A stretch of 64,000 nucleotides of DNA from Taibaiella chishuiensis (GTDB lineage: Bacteria; Bacteroidota; Bacteroidia; Chitinophagales; Chitinophagaceae), in assembly GCF_003014535.1 (NCBI RefSeq), contig NZ_PYGD01000011.1, positions 147,300 through 211,299 on the forward strand, given 5' to 3'. This document shows, in pieces, positions 44,617-52,980 of the stretch. Both the position numbers and the translations under genes were made by a program. The notes under the pieces are model-generated. The model was not told the origin of the DNA. It searched no databases and saw only the letters and a list, made by a program, of their open reading frames with translations. Every line of letters starts with the position of its first letter. The first letter of the stretch is position 1.

Positions 44617-45594
44617 CTATTGTACCTGCGCTGCGGCCGGAACCTGCAGGTCGAGCACCATCTGGATATTGGCCCTTTCGTAGGGCGTGGGTCGCCCGGT
44701 CACTTTTTCAAACCCCAGCCGGTGGTACAGGCTGATGGCCGGTTTCAGGATCGTATTGCTTTCGAGAAAAACATTCCTTGCGCCCAATTGCCTGGCCCTG
44801 TCTACGATCGCATCGCCCAGCAGGCGACCGATATTCTTGCCCTGGGCTGCAGGACTCACCGCCATCTTGGCCAGCTCGTAATCATAATCGGGATCATCCA
44901 TTTTCAACAAAGCGCAAACCCCTACGGGCTGGCCCTTCCACAACGCCACCAGGATATGGCCGCCGCGGTTTAAGATATATCCTTCGGGGTCATCGAGCGC
45001 TTTGTAATCGGCGGCTTCCATTTTAAAATAGGTGGATATCCAGGCCTCGTTCAGGTCGCGGAAAGCCTGCCGGTAGGCCGGTGTATAATCGACGATCTGC
45101 ACTTCCGATTCTGTTCTTTTGCGTTGTTGTTCCTGTACGCGACGCAACAGCGACTTTTGTTCCAGCAGGTATTCCCATTCGCCGATCGCCTGCCACAGAT
45201 CGTGGTTGGCCTGTGCCGAAAGCGTGGTGATGGCCTGCTCCACATCTGCATACTGGTCCTGTATAGCTTCGGCGAGCTGATGGCCGGCCGGCGCAAGACC
45301 AATCCGGTTTTTCCTGCCATCGGTAGCATCTTTTTCTTCAGCAACCAGGCCATGCGCCGTCATCTCGCCCACGATACGGCTTACCGAGGGGTGGGAATGG
45401 CCGATCTCCCGGGCGATTTCTGTAATCGTTTTGGGGCCTTCCTGCGACAGGATATAAAATACAGGGAACCATTTAGGCTGTAAGTCGATATGGTATAAGG
45501 CATAGATCGCGGCGGCATCTTCGGTTACCTTTTCGGTAAGCATACGCAGGCGGCTCCCGATGGCCATCCTGCCCGTTTTATTAAAAAAGTCCAT
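44617..45594 (-). CDS. MarR-GNAT fusion: HTH regulator with acetyltransferase domain
   Basis: This 325-residue protein has a MarR winged HTH (about 30-145: TITEIAREIGHSHPSVSRIVGEMTAHGLVAEEKDATDGRKNRIGL) fused to a GNAT N-acetyltransferase (about 165-320: AKMAVSPAAQGKNIGRLLGDAIVDRARQLGARNVFLES, the acetyl-CoA motif). Such fusions are common in Bacteroidota. The acetyltransferase target is unknown. A palindrome 14 bases upstream of the ATG suggests autoregulation. Confidence 0.93.
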   Translation of the reverse strand: MDFFNKTGRMAIGSRLRMLTEKVTEDAAAIYALYHIDLQPKWFPVFYILSQEGPKTITEIAREIGHSHPSVSRIVGEMTAHGLVAEEKDATDGRKNRIGLAPAGHQLAEAIQDQYADVEQAITTLSAQANHDLWQAIGEWEYLLEQKSLLRRVQEQQRKRTESEVQIVDYTPAYRQAFRDLNEAWISTYFKMEAADYKALDDPEGYILNRGGHILVALWKGQPVGVCALLKMDDPDYDYELAKMAVSPAAQGKNIGRLLGDAIVDRARQLGARNVFLESNTILKPAISLYHRLGFEKVTGRPTPYERANIQMVLDLQVPAAAQVQ

Positions 45595-45602
45595 ACAAAG
45601 TC

Positions 45603-45621
45603 AATTACGTAATTAGTTACG
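45603..45621. promoter_or_regulatory. Putative MarR operator
   Basis: Two overlapping dyads occur: AATTACGTAATT (45603-45614) and CGTAA-TTAG-TTACG (45608-45621). They lie 9-27 bases upstream of the MarR-GNAT start codon, where a repressor would block its own transcription. Confidence 0.6.
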
Positions 45622-45862
45622 CAATTTAGTACATAATTTTCATACTGGCATCATGATCCTGCATTTCAGACCGGCAATTTTAAATAGAATATATTTTAAA
45701 ATAAGTAAGAAGATCAAAAGCAACAAGTAGCACGCCGCAACCATCGGAAGCAGATAACAGGTAGTCCTTTTCACGGGAAAGCGCGCATGGACGGGGCTTT
45801 GCGGGCAGCTGCTAAATAAAAGGTAATTTATGTGTGGGGGAAGAATAAAAATAAAAAAAAAT

Positions 45863-45870
45863 TAATTTTG
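45863..45870 (+). promoter_or_regulatory. -7 box for the small exported protein
   Basis: TAATTTTG fits TAnnTTTG, 86 bases upstream of the ATG at 45956. Confidence 0.45.
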
Positions 45871-45955
45871 CCTCACCTATCATTAAATAATTATTCCATA
45901 TGAGCCATTAAAACAAAAGCAGAACCACAACCAAAACCAAACCAATAACCGCTTT

Positions 45956-46411
45956 ATGAAATTTACAGTTGCCCTACTATGTGCTGTGTTATTACAGCAC
46001 ATCGGTCCCTGCTGTTCTTTTGCCCAAACCCCTTATGCATCATCCGGCCAGCAGGATGCTGATTATGTGGCCAGCGACGCCGTCAGGGTCGACCGTGTGC
46101 AATGGTGGTACCAGGCCAATAACAACAGCAATGCAGCAACAGCCGAAATTACGGTTTCCAATCAAACCGATAAACAGATAAAGCGCATCGACTTTAATGT
46201 GGTAGCGACCGACAGCTCGGGCCTCGTACTGGAAAGCGAGGGATTTGCCATCAAAAAGCTGGTCGTTACCGATACTATGGCTCCCCATTCCCGTAAAACC
46301 TTCAATTTTGACCAGGCATTCGTCAACCGGAATGTAGCCGACCTGGACGTGAACAATGCGATCGTTGAATACGACAACGGCTCTATCGAAATATTGACAA
46401 AAAAGAGATAA
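45956..46411 (+). CDS. Small exported protein of unknown function
   Basis: This 151-residue protein has a signal peptide (MKFTVALLCAVLLQHIGPCCSFAQ). The mature part is one beta-rich domain (WWYQANNNSNAATAEITVSNQTDKQIKRIDFNVVATDSSG) resembling small FxLYD-like or DUF-type beta-sandwiches that compare a property between two states. I cannot place it in a family. It is alone, with a likely promoter at 45863. Confidence 0.75.
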   Translation: MKFTVALLCAVLLQHIGPCCSFAQTPYASSGQQDADYVASDAVRVDRVQWWYQANNNSNAATAEITVSNQTDKQIKRIDFNVVATDSSGLVLESEGFAIKKLVVTDTMAPHSRKTFNFDQAFVNRNVADLDVNNAIVEYDNGSIEILTKKR

Positions 46412-46649
46412 TACCCGAGCAAAATTTTCCTTAAAAAACTGGTCCCGGCAGGCGTACGGGACGAAGATCCGGTGCCCGCCGGCACATCTATAACCGCATT
46501 TCCACGTGCACTTGCCGGGCATATGATCCAGGCAGGTGCGTGTATTCCTGTTTGCCCCGGCCCGGCATTGCGGGCAAGTGCGGCAATTAAGCGATTATCT
46601 GTAAATTGCAATCCATTTTAAAGGACCCCGAAAAAAATACAATAGCTAT

Positions 46650-48704
46650 ATGTCATTACCGCAATTACGCAACTATGCCAACGGGCAATGGATTGCAGGA
46701 CAAGGAGAAGGCGAAACACTGCATAACGCGATCACCGGCGAGGCGATCTATACGGCAAGCAGCAAAGGACTGGACTTTGCCGGCATGATGCAATACGCCA
46801 GGACCAAAGCAGGACCGGTACTGCGCCGCATGACCTTCCAGGAGCGCGGCCGCATGCTGAAGGCGCTGGCCCTCTACCTGATGGAGCGTAAAGAAAAATA
46901 CTATACCATAAGCCGTTATACCGGCGCAACCCGCGCCGATAGCTGGGTAGATATCGAAGGGGGTATCGGCAACCTTTTTGCCAATGCTTCGCTGCGCCGC
47001 CAGTTTCCCAACGAGCCCTTTTATGTAGACGGCGATCCGGCTATACTTTCTAAAAACGGCACCTTTATCGGTCACCACATTATGGTACCCCGCCGCGGCG
47101 TGGCCATCCATATCAATGCCTTTAACTTCCCGGTATGGGGTATGCTCGAAAAGATCGCGGTAAACCTGCTGGCAGGTGTGCCGGCTATCGTAAAACCGGC
47201 GACCATTACCTCGTTCCTTACCGAAGCCGTAGTTGAAGACATCATCGCATCGGGTATACTGCCCGAAGGCGCGCTGCAGCTGATTTGTGGCTCGGCCCGG
47301 GGTATCCTCGACTTCGTGGAAAACGGCGACGTGGTTACCTTTACCGGTTCGGCCTCTACTGGCAAAATGCTGAAAGCACACCCCAGGCTGATCGACGAAG
47401 CGGTACCCTTCAATATGGAAGCCGATTCGCTCAACTGCTCCGTACTGGGCGCAGACGTAAAACCCGGCATGCCGGAGTTCGACCTGTTTATTAAAGAAGT
47501 GGCCCGCGAGATTACCACCAAAGCAGGCCAGAAATGTACGGCAGTGCGCCGTATTATCGTACCGGCGGGCAGTGTTGAAGATGTCCAGATCGCGCTGGGC
47601 AAAAGGCTGGCGGGTACCCTTATCGGCGACCCCTCGGTAGAAGGCGTGCGTATGGGCGCCCTGGCCGGTATGTCGCAGAAACAGGAAGTGCTGGAGAAAA
47701 TTGCAGAACTTTCTCGTTCGCAGGAGATCGTGATCGGCGACCTGGACAACTACGAGCTGCACGGCGCAGATAAAGAAAAGGGCGCATTCCTGCCCCCGAT
47801 CGTGTTCCTCAATAATAATCCATTTACCAATACAGCCTGTCATGATATCGAGGCCTTCGGACCGGTAAGCACCATTATGCCTTACGATACGATGGACGAA
47901 GCCATCGAACTGTCCAAACTCGGTAAGGGTTCGCTGGTAAGCTCGATCATTACGGCCGACGATAAGATTGCCAAAGCATATGTACTGGAAGCGGCCTCTA
48001 TGCACGGCCGTATCCTGGTGCTGAACAGCGATTGCGCCAAAGAGAGCACCGGCCACGGATCGCCGATGCCCCTGCTGGTGCATGGCGGCCCCGGACGCGC
48101 GGGCGGCGGCGAAGAGATGGGCGGTAAAAGAGGCGTACTGCATTATATGCAACGTACTGCCATACAGGGTTCCCCCACCACGATTTCCCATATTACCAAT
48201 GTATACCAGCAAAACGGCCGCCAGAACGAAACCGAGGTACACCCGTTCCGGAAGCATTTCGAAGACCTCGAAGTCGGCGACACCCTGATCACCGCCAAAC
48301 ATACCGTTACCGAAACCGACATTACCAACTTTGCCAATGTGAGCGGCGATAACTTCTACGCCCACATGGACGCCACTTCGCTCGAAGGCACTATATTCGA
48401 ACAACGCGTGGCCCACGGCTATTTTGTATTATCGAAAGCTGCAGGCCTTTTTGTAGATGCGAAGAAAGGACCGGTACTGCTGAACTACGGTATCGACGAA
48501 GCCCGCTTTACCAAACCGGTTTACCCCGGTGCTACCATTGGTGTGAAGCTGACGGTAAAACAAAAGGTAGACCAGGAAAAACGCAGCGAAGACGATATTG
48601 CCAAAGGCATCGTGAAATGGCTGGTGGATGTATACGACGAAACCGGCGAAACGGTGGCCATCGCTACCATCCTGACCATGGTAAAAAAACGCAACCAGGA
48701 TTAA
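46650..48704 (+). CDS. paaZ: PaaZ: oxepin-CoA hydrolase / 3-oxo-5,6-dehydrosuberyl-CoA semialdehyde dehydrogenase
   Basis: This 684-residue bifunctional protein matches PaaZ in length and order. The N-terminal aldehyde dehydrogenase (about 1-515) has VTFTGSASTGKM and the catalytic Cys296 in KAGQKCTAVRR. The C-terminal MaoC-like R-hydratase (about 530-684) has NVSGDNFYAHMD with Asp567 and His572, then RVAHGYFVLS. In the phenylacetate pathway it opens the oxepin-CoA ring and oxidises the resulting aldehyde. The usual partners (PaaABCDE, PaaG, PaaJ, PaaK) are not next to it, so they are elsewhere or it has another role. A strong terminator follows. Confidence 0.95.
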   Translation: MSLPQLRNYANGQWIAGQGEGETLHNAITGEAIYTASSKGLDFAGMMQYARTKAGPVLRRMTFQERGRMLKALALYLMERKEKYYTISRYTGATRADSWVDIEGGIGNLFANASLRRQFPNEPFYVDGDPAILSKNGTFIGHHIMVPRRGVAIHINAFNFPVWGMLEKIAVNLLAGVPAIVKPATITSFLTEAVVEDIIASGILPEGALQLICGSARGILDFVENGDVVTFTGSASTGKMLKAHPRLIDEAVPFNMEADSLNCSVLGADVKPGMPEFDLFIKEVAREITTKAGQKCTAVRRIIVPAGSVEDVQIALGKRLAGTLIGDPSVEGVRMGALAGMSQKQEVLEKIAELSRSQEIVIGDLDNYELHGADKEKGAFLPPIVFLNNNPFTNTACHDIEAFGPVSTIMPYDTMDEAIELSKLGKGSLVSSIITADDKIAKAYVLEAASMHGRILVLNSDCAKESTGHGSPMPLLVHGGPGRAGGGEEMGGKRGVLHYMQRTAIQGSPTTISHITNVYQQNGRQNETEVHPFRKHFEDLEVGDTLITAKHTVTETDITNFANVSGDNFYAHMDATSLEGTIFEQRVAHGYFVLSKAAGLFVDAKKGPVLLNYGIDEARFTKPVYPGATIGVKLTVKQKVDQEKRSEDDIAKGIVKWLVDVYDETGETVAIATILTMVKKRNQD

Positions 48705-48729
48705 TTTTTTCAAACCGGTAAACCGGTAC

Positions 48730-48762
48730 AGCCCGGCAGCACAAGCGCTGCCGGGCTTTTTT
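48730..48762 (+). terminator. paaZ terminator
   Basis: AGCCCGGCAGC pairs over 11 bp with GCTGCCGGGCT around ACAAGC, followed by six Ts. Confidence 0.93.
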
Positions 48763-48805
48763 ATGTAACCCTGTCTTATTTTTTTCACAGTTCTTTAAAC
48801 CTTGA

Positions 48806-48813
48806 TACTTTTG
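48806..48813 (+). promoter_or_regulatory. -7 box for the outer-membrane barrel gene
   Basis: TACTTTTG fits TAnnTTTG, about 50 bases before the ATG at 48862. Confidence 0.55.
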
Positions 48814-48861
48814 CGCCATCGAACAGATAATCCTGTTCCTTAATTTATAAAAACGCTACCC

Positions 48862-49512
48862 ATGAAACGCCTGTTTTACCTCCTGGTCCTGCTCAGTGCT
48901 CTAAACAGCAGCGCTGTTTACGCCCAGGGCAACGACCTCAGCGACCAACCCTTCCGCGTGCTCGATACCCCCCGGGCCAGCCTGGGCATTTTTGCCGCCA
49001 CCATGCCTTTTATACGGCAACAATCATTTGGCCTGGGCGCCGATATGAAACTGAATATCACGCCTATGTTCTCGATGGGTATAAGCGGCCTGGTAACCGG
49101 CCGGAAGGTAGATCCCAAATTCGGCTATAATATCGGCGAGGCCAAACTGCTCTATTACGATATCAGCCTGTTTCCCGAGCTGACCCTGTACCGCAACCGG
49201 GGCCTCGAAGCGGCTGTACGGCTTTACGCCGGCTTTTCCGCCTTCAACCTGTCCGACAATTCGATCCGGGAAATTTACTGGTGGTACGACGAATATGGCA
49301 ATGCCTACCAAGGCGAACGTGCGCTGCCGATCGCCAATAATTACTTCCTGAGGCTGGCGCCGGCTTTCGCGGTGAGCTATCGTGTGGCCCGCGATGTACG
49401 CCTAGAAGCCAGCGGTAGTTACAGCATGTTCTTTGGCGAGGCCACTTACGCCCACCGCAGCGATTTTAACAATTATGTATTCCAGTTGGGCGTACGGGTG
49501 GCTATCGATTAA
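48862..49512 (+). CDS. Outer-membrane beta-barrel protein, small
   Basis: This 216-residue protein has a signal peptide (MKRLFYLLVLLSALNSSAVYAQG) followed by alternating amphipathic strands (KLNITPMFSMGISGLVTG, GLEAAVRLYAGFSAFNL, VARDVRLEASGSYSMF) and a C-terminal strand ending in FQLGVRVAID. The pattern suggests an 8- to 10-stranded barrel of the porin-like family. No ligand can be inferred. It is monocistronic. Confidence 0.78.
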   Translation: MKRLFYLLVLLSALNSSAVYAQGNDLSDQPFRVLDTPRASLGIFAATMPFIRQQSFGLGADMKLNITPMFSMGISGLVTGRKVDPKFGYNIGEAKLLYYDISLFPELTLYRNRGLEAAVRLYAGFSAFNLSDNSIREIYWWYDEYGNAYQGERALPIANNYFLRLAPAFAVSYRVARDVRLEASGSYSMFFGEATYAHRSDFNNYVFQLGVRVAID

Positions 49513-49675
49513 AGGGCCGGTTTTAAACTTCTAACCCTCAGTTTATTATTCGGTCCTCGCCCCCTTTTACATGTTACAGAAATTATATTATACTTATTCT
49601 CTTTCATAATGAACATTCATTCAGCTATCATGGCATAGTTATTGAGCCGTTTTAGGAGAAACAAAAATGTTGTTT

Positions 49676-50125
49676 ATGAAAAAGTATCGTGTAATAGGTG
49701 TACCGGTAATGATTTTGGGAAGTACCCTGGTATTGGCTTCCTGCTCGAAGGATAACGATCCGGAGCTGAGCAGGAAAGAGATGATGGTAGGTACCTGGAG
49801 CATCGTGCAGGTGGCACATGATAACAACAACAATGGCATTGCCGATCCATCGGAGATCCTGACCGTCCCGCCGGGTAGTACCGATGTCAATACCGAAACA
49901 TTTAACGCTAACGGCACCGGTATGGTACGGATTAAAAATGCAGCCGCCGATACCACGATAGCTATGACCTGGGCCATTACAGGCGATGATGCTTACCTTG
50001 AAGTAACGGTACCCGGCGCACCCACGGTTAACAATAAGATCCTTAACATGACCAAAACCGATCTGCAGCTGGAAAACAGTACCAACCCCGACGGGAAAGA
50101 CTGGACCTGGCTGAAAAAACAATAA
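49676..50125 (+). CDS. Lipoprotein with lipocalin-like domain
   Basis: This 149-residue protein has a short signal with lipobox (MKKYRVIGVPVMILGSTLVLASC), so it should be lipid-anchored. The mature part KEMMVGTWSIVQVAHDNNNNG... begins with the GTW motif of small lipocalin-like proteins, followed by alternating strands. An ATG at 49667 gives a three-residue longer form. Function is unknown. Confidence 0.82.
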   Translation: MKKYRVIGVPVMILGSTLVLASCSKDNDPELSRKEMMVGTWSIVQVAHDNNNNGIADPSEILTVPPGSTDVNTETFNANGTGMVRIKNAAADTTIAMTWAITGDDAYLEVTVPGAPTVNNKILNMTKTDLQLENSTNPDGKDWTWLKKQ

Positions 50126-50166
50126 GCCTGTGCGCAACAGGCCACAAAGGGAGACTATAGCAAAAG

Positions 50167-50199
50167 CCGTCGCGATTTATTATCTTCGCGACGGTTTTT
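50167..50199 (+). terminator. Terminator of the lipoprotein gene
   Basis: CCGTCGCGA and TCGCGACGG form a 9-bp stem with a 10-base loop and TTTTT. It ends only about 30 bases before the acyltransferase start. Confidence 0.88.
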
Positions 50200-50226
50200 A
50201 CATACATTTATACAAGGTACACAACA

Positions 50227-51111
50227 TTGAAAGCAGTTCTCTATTATATCAGCCTACCCTTTCTCTATCTTATTTCCCTATTGCCGTTCCCTGTATTATA
50301 CCTTGTAGCAGACTTCTTTTTCCTGCTGCTGTATTACGTGATCGGGTACCGGAAAGGGCTGGTGCTGCAGAACCTGCGCAATTCCTTCCCGGGAAAAACG
50401 GACCGGGAGATACGGCTGATCCGCCGCAAATTTTACCGTTACCTCTGCGACCTGTTTCTCGAAACCTTTAAGACCCTGACGATAAAACCGGCCACCATGC
50501 TGAAACATTGCAGCATGAGCCCGGAGGCCGTAACGCTGTTTGACCGGTATGCCACTGAAGGCAAAAGCATTATACTGGTAATGGGACACCTCGGTAACTG
50601 GGAATGGGCAGGTAATACCTTTAGCCTGGTCAATAAAGCCCAGCTTTATGTGATCTACCACCCGCTGGCCAACCCGTATATGAACGGGCTGATCATCAAA
50701 ATGCGCACCCGCTTCGGCACCCGGCTTATCGCCATGAAAGATACCTTTAAGGAAATGATAGCCCGTCGCAAGGAACTGACCGCTACCGCTTTTATTGCCG
50801 ACCAGACGCCACACCCCGACCATGCCTACTGGACTACCTTCCTGAACCAGGATACCCCCGTGTTTCTCGGTACGGAACGTATAGCCGGCAAGCTGAAATT
50901 CCCCATCGTTTATGCCCGGGTCAAAAAACTGAAAAGGGGTTATTACGAGATCCAGGCCGAAACCCTGATCGAAGATCCCGCCAATATGGAGGAAGGAGCG
51001 ATTACCCGGATCCATACGCAACGCCTGGAGCGGGACATTATCGAACAACCCGAAACCTGGTTATGGTCGCACCGGCGCTGGAAACACAAAAGAAAACCGG
51101 CAGAAGCCTGA
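50227..51111 (+). CDS. LpxL/HtrB-family lipid A acyltransferase
   Basis: This 294-residue protein has an N-terminal hydrophobic anchor (FLYLISLLPFPVLYLVADFFFLLLYYVIGY) and the acyltransferase motif VMGHLGNWEW (H-x4-E). FIADQTPHPDHAYWTTFLNQDTPVFLGTERIAGKL follows, as in Kdo-lipid A late acyltransferases. It acts at the inner-membrane inner face on lipid A precursor or a related lipid. The frame starts at a TTG (50227); no ATG lies upstream in frame before the terminator. The TTG start is therefore the best choice but unusual. Confidence 0.88.
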   Translation: MKAVLYYISLPFLYLISLLPFPVLYLVADFFFLLLYYVIGYRKGLVLQNLRNSFPGKTDREIRLIRRKFYRYLCDLFLETFKTLTIKPATMLKHCSMSPEAVTLFDRYATEGKSIILVMGHLGNWEWAGNTFSLVNKAQLYVIYHPLANPYMNGLIIKMRTRFGTRLIAMKDTFKEMIARRKELTATAFIADQTPHPDHAYWTTFLNQDTPVFLGTERIAGKLKFPIVYARVKKLKRGYYEIQAETLIEDPANMEEGAITRIHTQRLERDIIEQPETWLWSHRRWKHKRKPAEA

Positions 51112-51285
51112 GGGCAGAACGCCCGTTAATTGTCTCCCTGATAAACCCGTACCCCGGGTTACCGGAACGGGAAATTTCCTCCACAACTGCCCGGCGACAG
51201 TTTTCACAATAATAACAGGAGGATACACAATAAAAAAGTATTATTACCGTTGGTTCAATACAGACAACGGTACCATTAATTAAAG

Positions 51286-52254
51286 ATGCGAAAAGGTAAA
51301 GAATTAATTCTGGCCACCAAGGCCTTTGCAGTGGAAGACAGGAAGAAGAGCTGGTGGCATTTGTTGTCTACGTTGTTTTTGTTCCTGGCGCTTATTGCTG
51401 TCGCCTTGTTGAGTCCCTGGTTCCCGGTAAAGATTATCGCCGGTGTATTACAGGCGCTCGTTATCGTGCGGCTCTTTGTCATTTACCACGATTACCAGCA
51501 TCATACCATCCTGCAAAAGTCCAAACTGGCCAATGCCATCATGACGGCCTTCGGCATTTATATCCTGGCGCCGCAAAGTATCTGGAAACGTTCGCACGAT
51601 TACCACCACAGTCATAATTCCAAACTGTTCAGCGCCAGCATCGGTTCTTATCCCATTGCCACCCGCAGCAAATTCAACAGCATGAGTGCAGGCGAGCGCC
51701 GGGAATACCTGGCTATCCGTCACCCGCTTACCATCCTGCTGGGTTATTTTTCCATGTTTATGATCGGTATGTGCGTATCCTCGCTCAGGAGCAGCCCCCG
51801 CCGGCACCTCGACTCGCTGCTGGCCCTGGTGCTGCATGCCGTACAGATTACCCTGGCCTTTATCTTCCTGGGCTGGCAGAATACGGTAGCTATCGTTTTT
51901 ATCCCTTTCTTTATTTCTACTGCCATCGGCGCCTATCTCTTTTATGCGCAGCATAATTTCCCGGGCGTTATCTTCAAATCCAATGCGGACTGGGCCTACG
52001 AGACCGCAGCGCTGCAATCGTCGAGTTATATGAAGATGAACCCCTTCTGGCAATGGGTTACCGCCAATATCGGTTATCATCACATCCATCACCTCAATTC
52101 CCGCATCCCCTTTTATCGCTTGCCCGAGGTTATGGCGCACTTCCCCGAACTGCAACAGCCCAAGGTTACCTCCTTGTCGCCGAAAGATATACGCGACTGC
52201 CTGCGACTCAAAATCTGGGACCCCGAACTGGGCCAGATGACCGGCACCCGGTAA
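51286..52254 (+). CDS. Membrane fatty-acid desaturase
   Basis: This 322-residue membrane protein has the three histidine boxes of di-iron desaturases: HDYQHH (68-73), HDYHHSHN (104-111) and HHIHH near 275. Hydrophobic segments separate them (WWHLLSTLFLFLALIAVALL; LTILLGYFSMFMIGMCV). It should introduce a double bond into acyl chains, adjusting membrane fluidity. It is downstream of the LpxL-like gene, with a 174-base gap that may hold its own promoter. Confidence 0.9.
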   Translation: MRKGKELILATKAFAVEDRKKSWWHLLSTLFLFLALIAVALLSPWFPVKIIAGVLQALVIVRLFVIYHDYQHHTILQKSKLANAIMTAFGIYILAPQSIWKRSHDYHHSHNSKLFSASIGSYPIATRSKFNSMSAGERREYLAIRHPLTILLGYFSMFMIGMCVSSLRSSPRRHLDSLLALVLHAVQITLAFIFLGWQNTVAIVFIPFFISTAIGAYLFYAQHNFPGVIFKSNADWAYETAALQSSSYMKMNPFWQWVTANIGYHHIHHLNSRIPFYRLPEVMAHFPELQQPKVTSLSPKDIRDCLRLKIWDPELGQMTGTR

Positions 52255-52314
52255 GCCCCGTATTGTTTTTCATTATGCCGCCTTCAGTACGCCCGGTTGC
52301 TGAGCGGGAATTTG

Positions 52315-52322
52315 TATTTTTG
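52315..52322 (+). promoter_or_regulatory. -7 box for the DUF1684 gene
   Basis: TATTTTTG fits TAnnTTTG, 17 bases before the ATG at 52340, implying a very short leader. Confidence 0.45.
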
Positions 52323-52339
52323 AGGGAATTTATTCCCGT

Positions 52340-52939
52340 ATGAAATACCTGATCGTCCTGTTACTGGGCCTGGGAAGCGTAACCCTGACCAACGCGCAAC
52401 AAAGCTATACTGATAGCCTGCAAGCCTTCCGGGTAAAGTACCTCGACGAACTGTACCCGATCATCAAAGCCGATACGGCACATATCCGTTTCTACCCGGT
52501 CCATGCCGCATTAAGGGTAAAAGCAAAAGTCGAGTTGCTGCAGGACCAACCGGTATTTAAGCTGGCTACCTCCTCAGGCAAGACCAAAGAGGCGCGCAAA
52601 TATGCCCTGCTCCGTTTTAAGCTTAAGGGCAAAAGCTGCAGCCTGTATGCCTATCAATTACTGGGCCTGATGAACAAGGAAGAGACCGCCCGGCACCTGT
52701 TCCTGCCCTTTACCGATCTGAGCTCGGGCGGGGAAAGCTACGGCGGCGGCCGTTATATCGACCTGGAGATCGACGATATACAAGCCGACCAGACCGTAAC
52801 CATCGACTTCAACAAAGCCTATAATCCTTACTGCGCCTTTACTACAGGGTATAACTGCCCCGTACCTCCGCGCGAAAATGCCCTGCCCGTGTCTATAAAA
52901 GCCGGGGAGCGCTACCAACCCGAAAAATTTGAACATTAA
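52340..52939 (+). CDS. DUF1684 protein, exported
   Basis: This 199-residue protein has a short signal (MKYLIVLLLGLGSVTLTNAQ) and the DUF1684 pattern: FRVKYLDELY, FYPVHAALRVKAKVELL, LYAYQLLG, then LFLPFTDLSSGGESYGGGRYIDLE and TIDFNKAYNPYCAFTTGYNCPVPPRENALPVSIKAGE. The family is widespread and its activity is unknown. It is followed after 41 bases by the M3 peptidase gene, so the two may be cotranscribed. Confidence 0.93.
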   Translation: MKYLIVLLLGLGSVTLTNAQQSYTDSLQAFRVKYLDELYPIIKADTAHIRFYPVHAALRVKAKVELLQDQPVFKLATSSGKTKEARKYALLRFKLKGKSCSLYAYQLLGLMNKEETARHLFLPFTDLSSGGESYGGGRYIDLEIDDIQADQTVTIDFNKAYNPYCAFTTGYNCPVPPRENALPVSIKAGERYQPEKFEH

Positions 52940-52980
52940 CCCGGCCCCCTTACGGGCCTTAGCCCATTAAAATTATCCTG

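Larger units (their letters stand above)
45595..45955. other. Divergent promoter region of the MarR-GNAT gene and a small exported protein
   Basis: It holds the putative MarR operator (45603-45621) and a -7 box (45863-45870) for the plus-strand gene. Nothing else is recognised. Confidence 0.5.

Noticed and set aside
46665..48416. 583-codon open frame on the minus strand
   Set aside because: It lies wholly opposite paaZ, has no recognisable domain, and is a shadow of codon bias in that gene.
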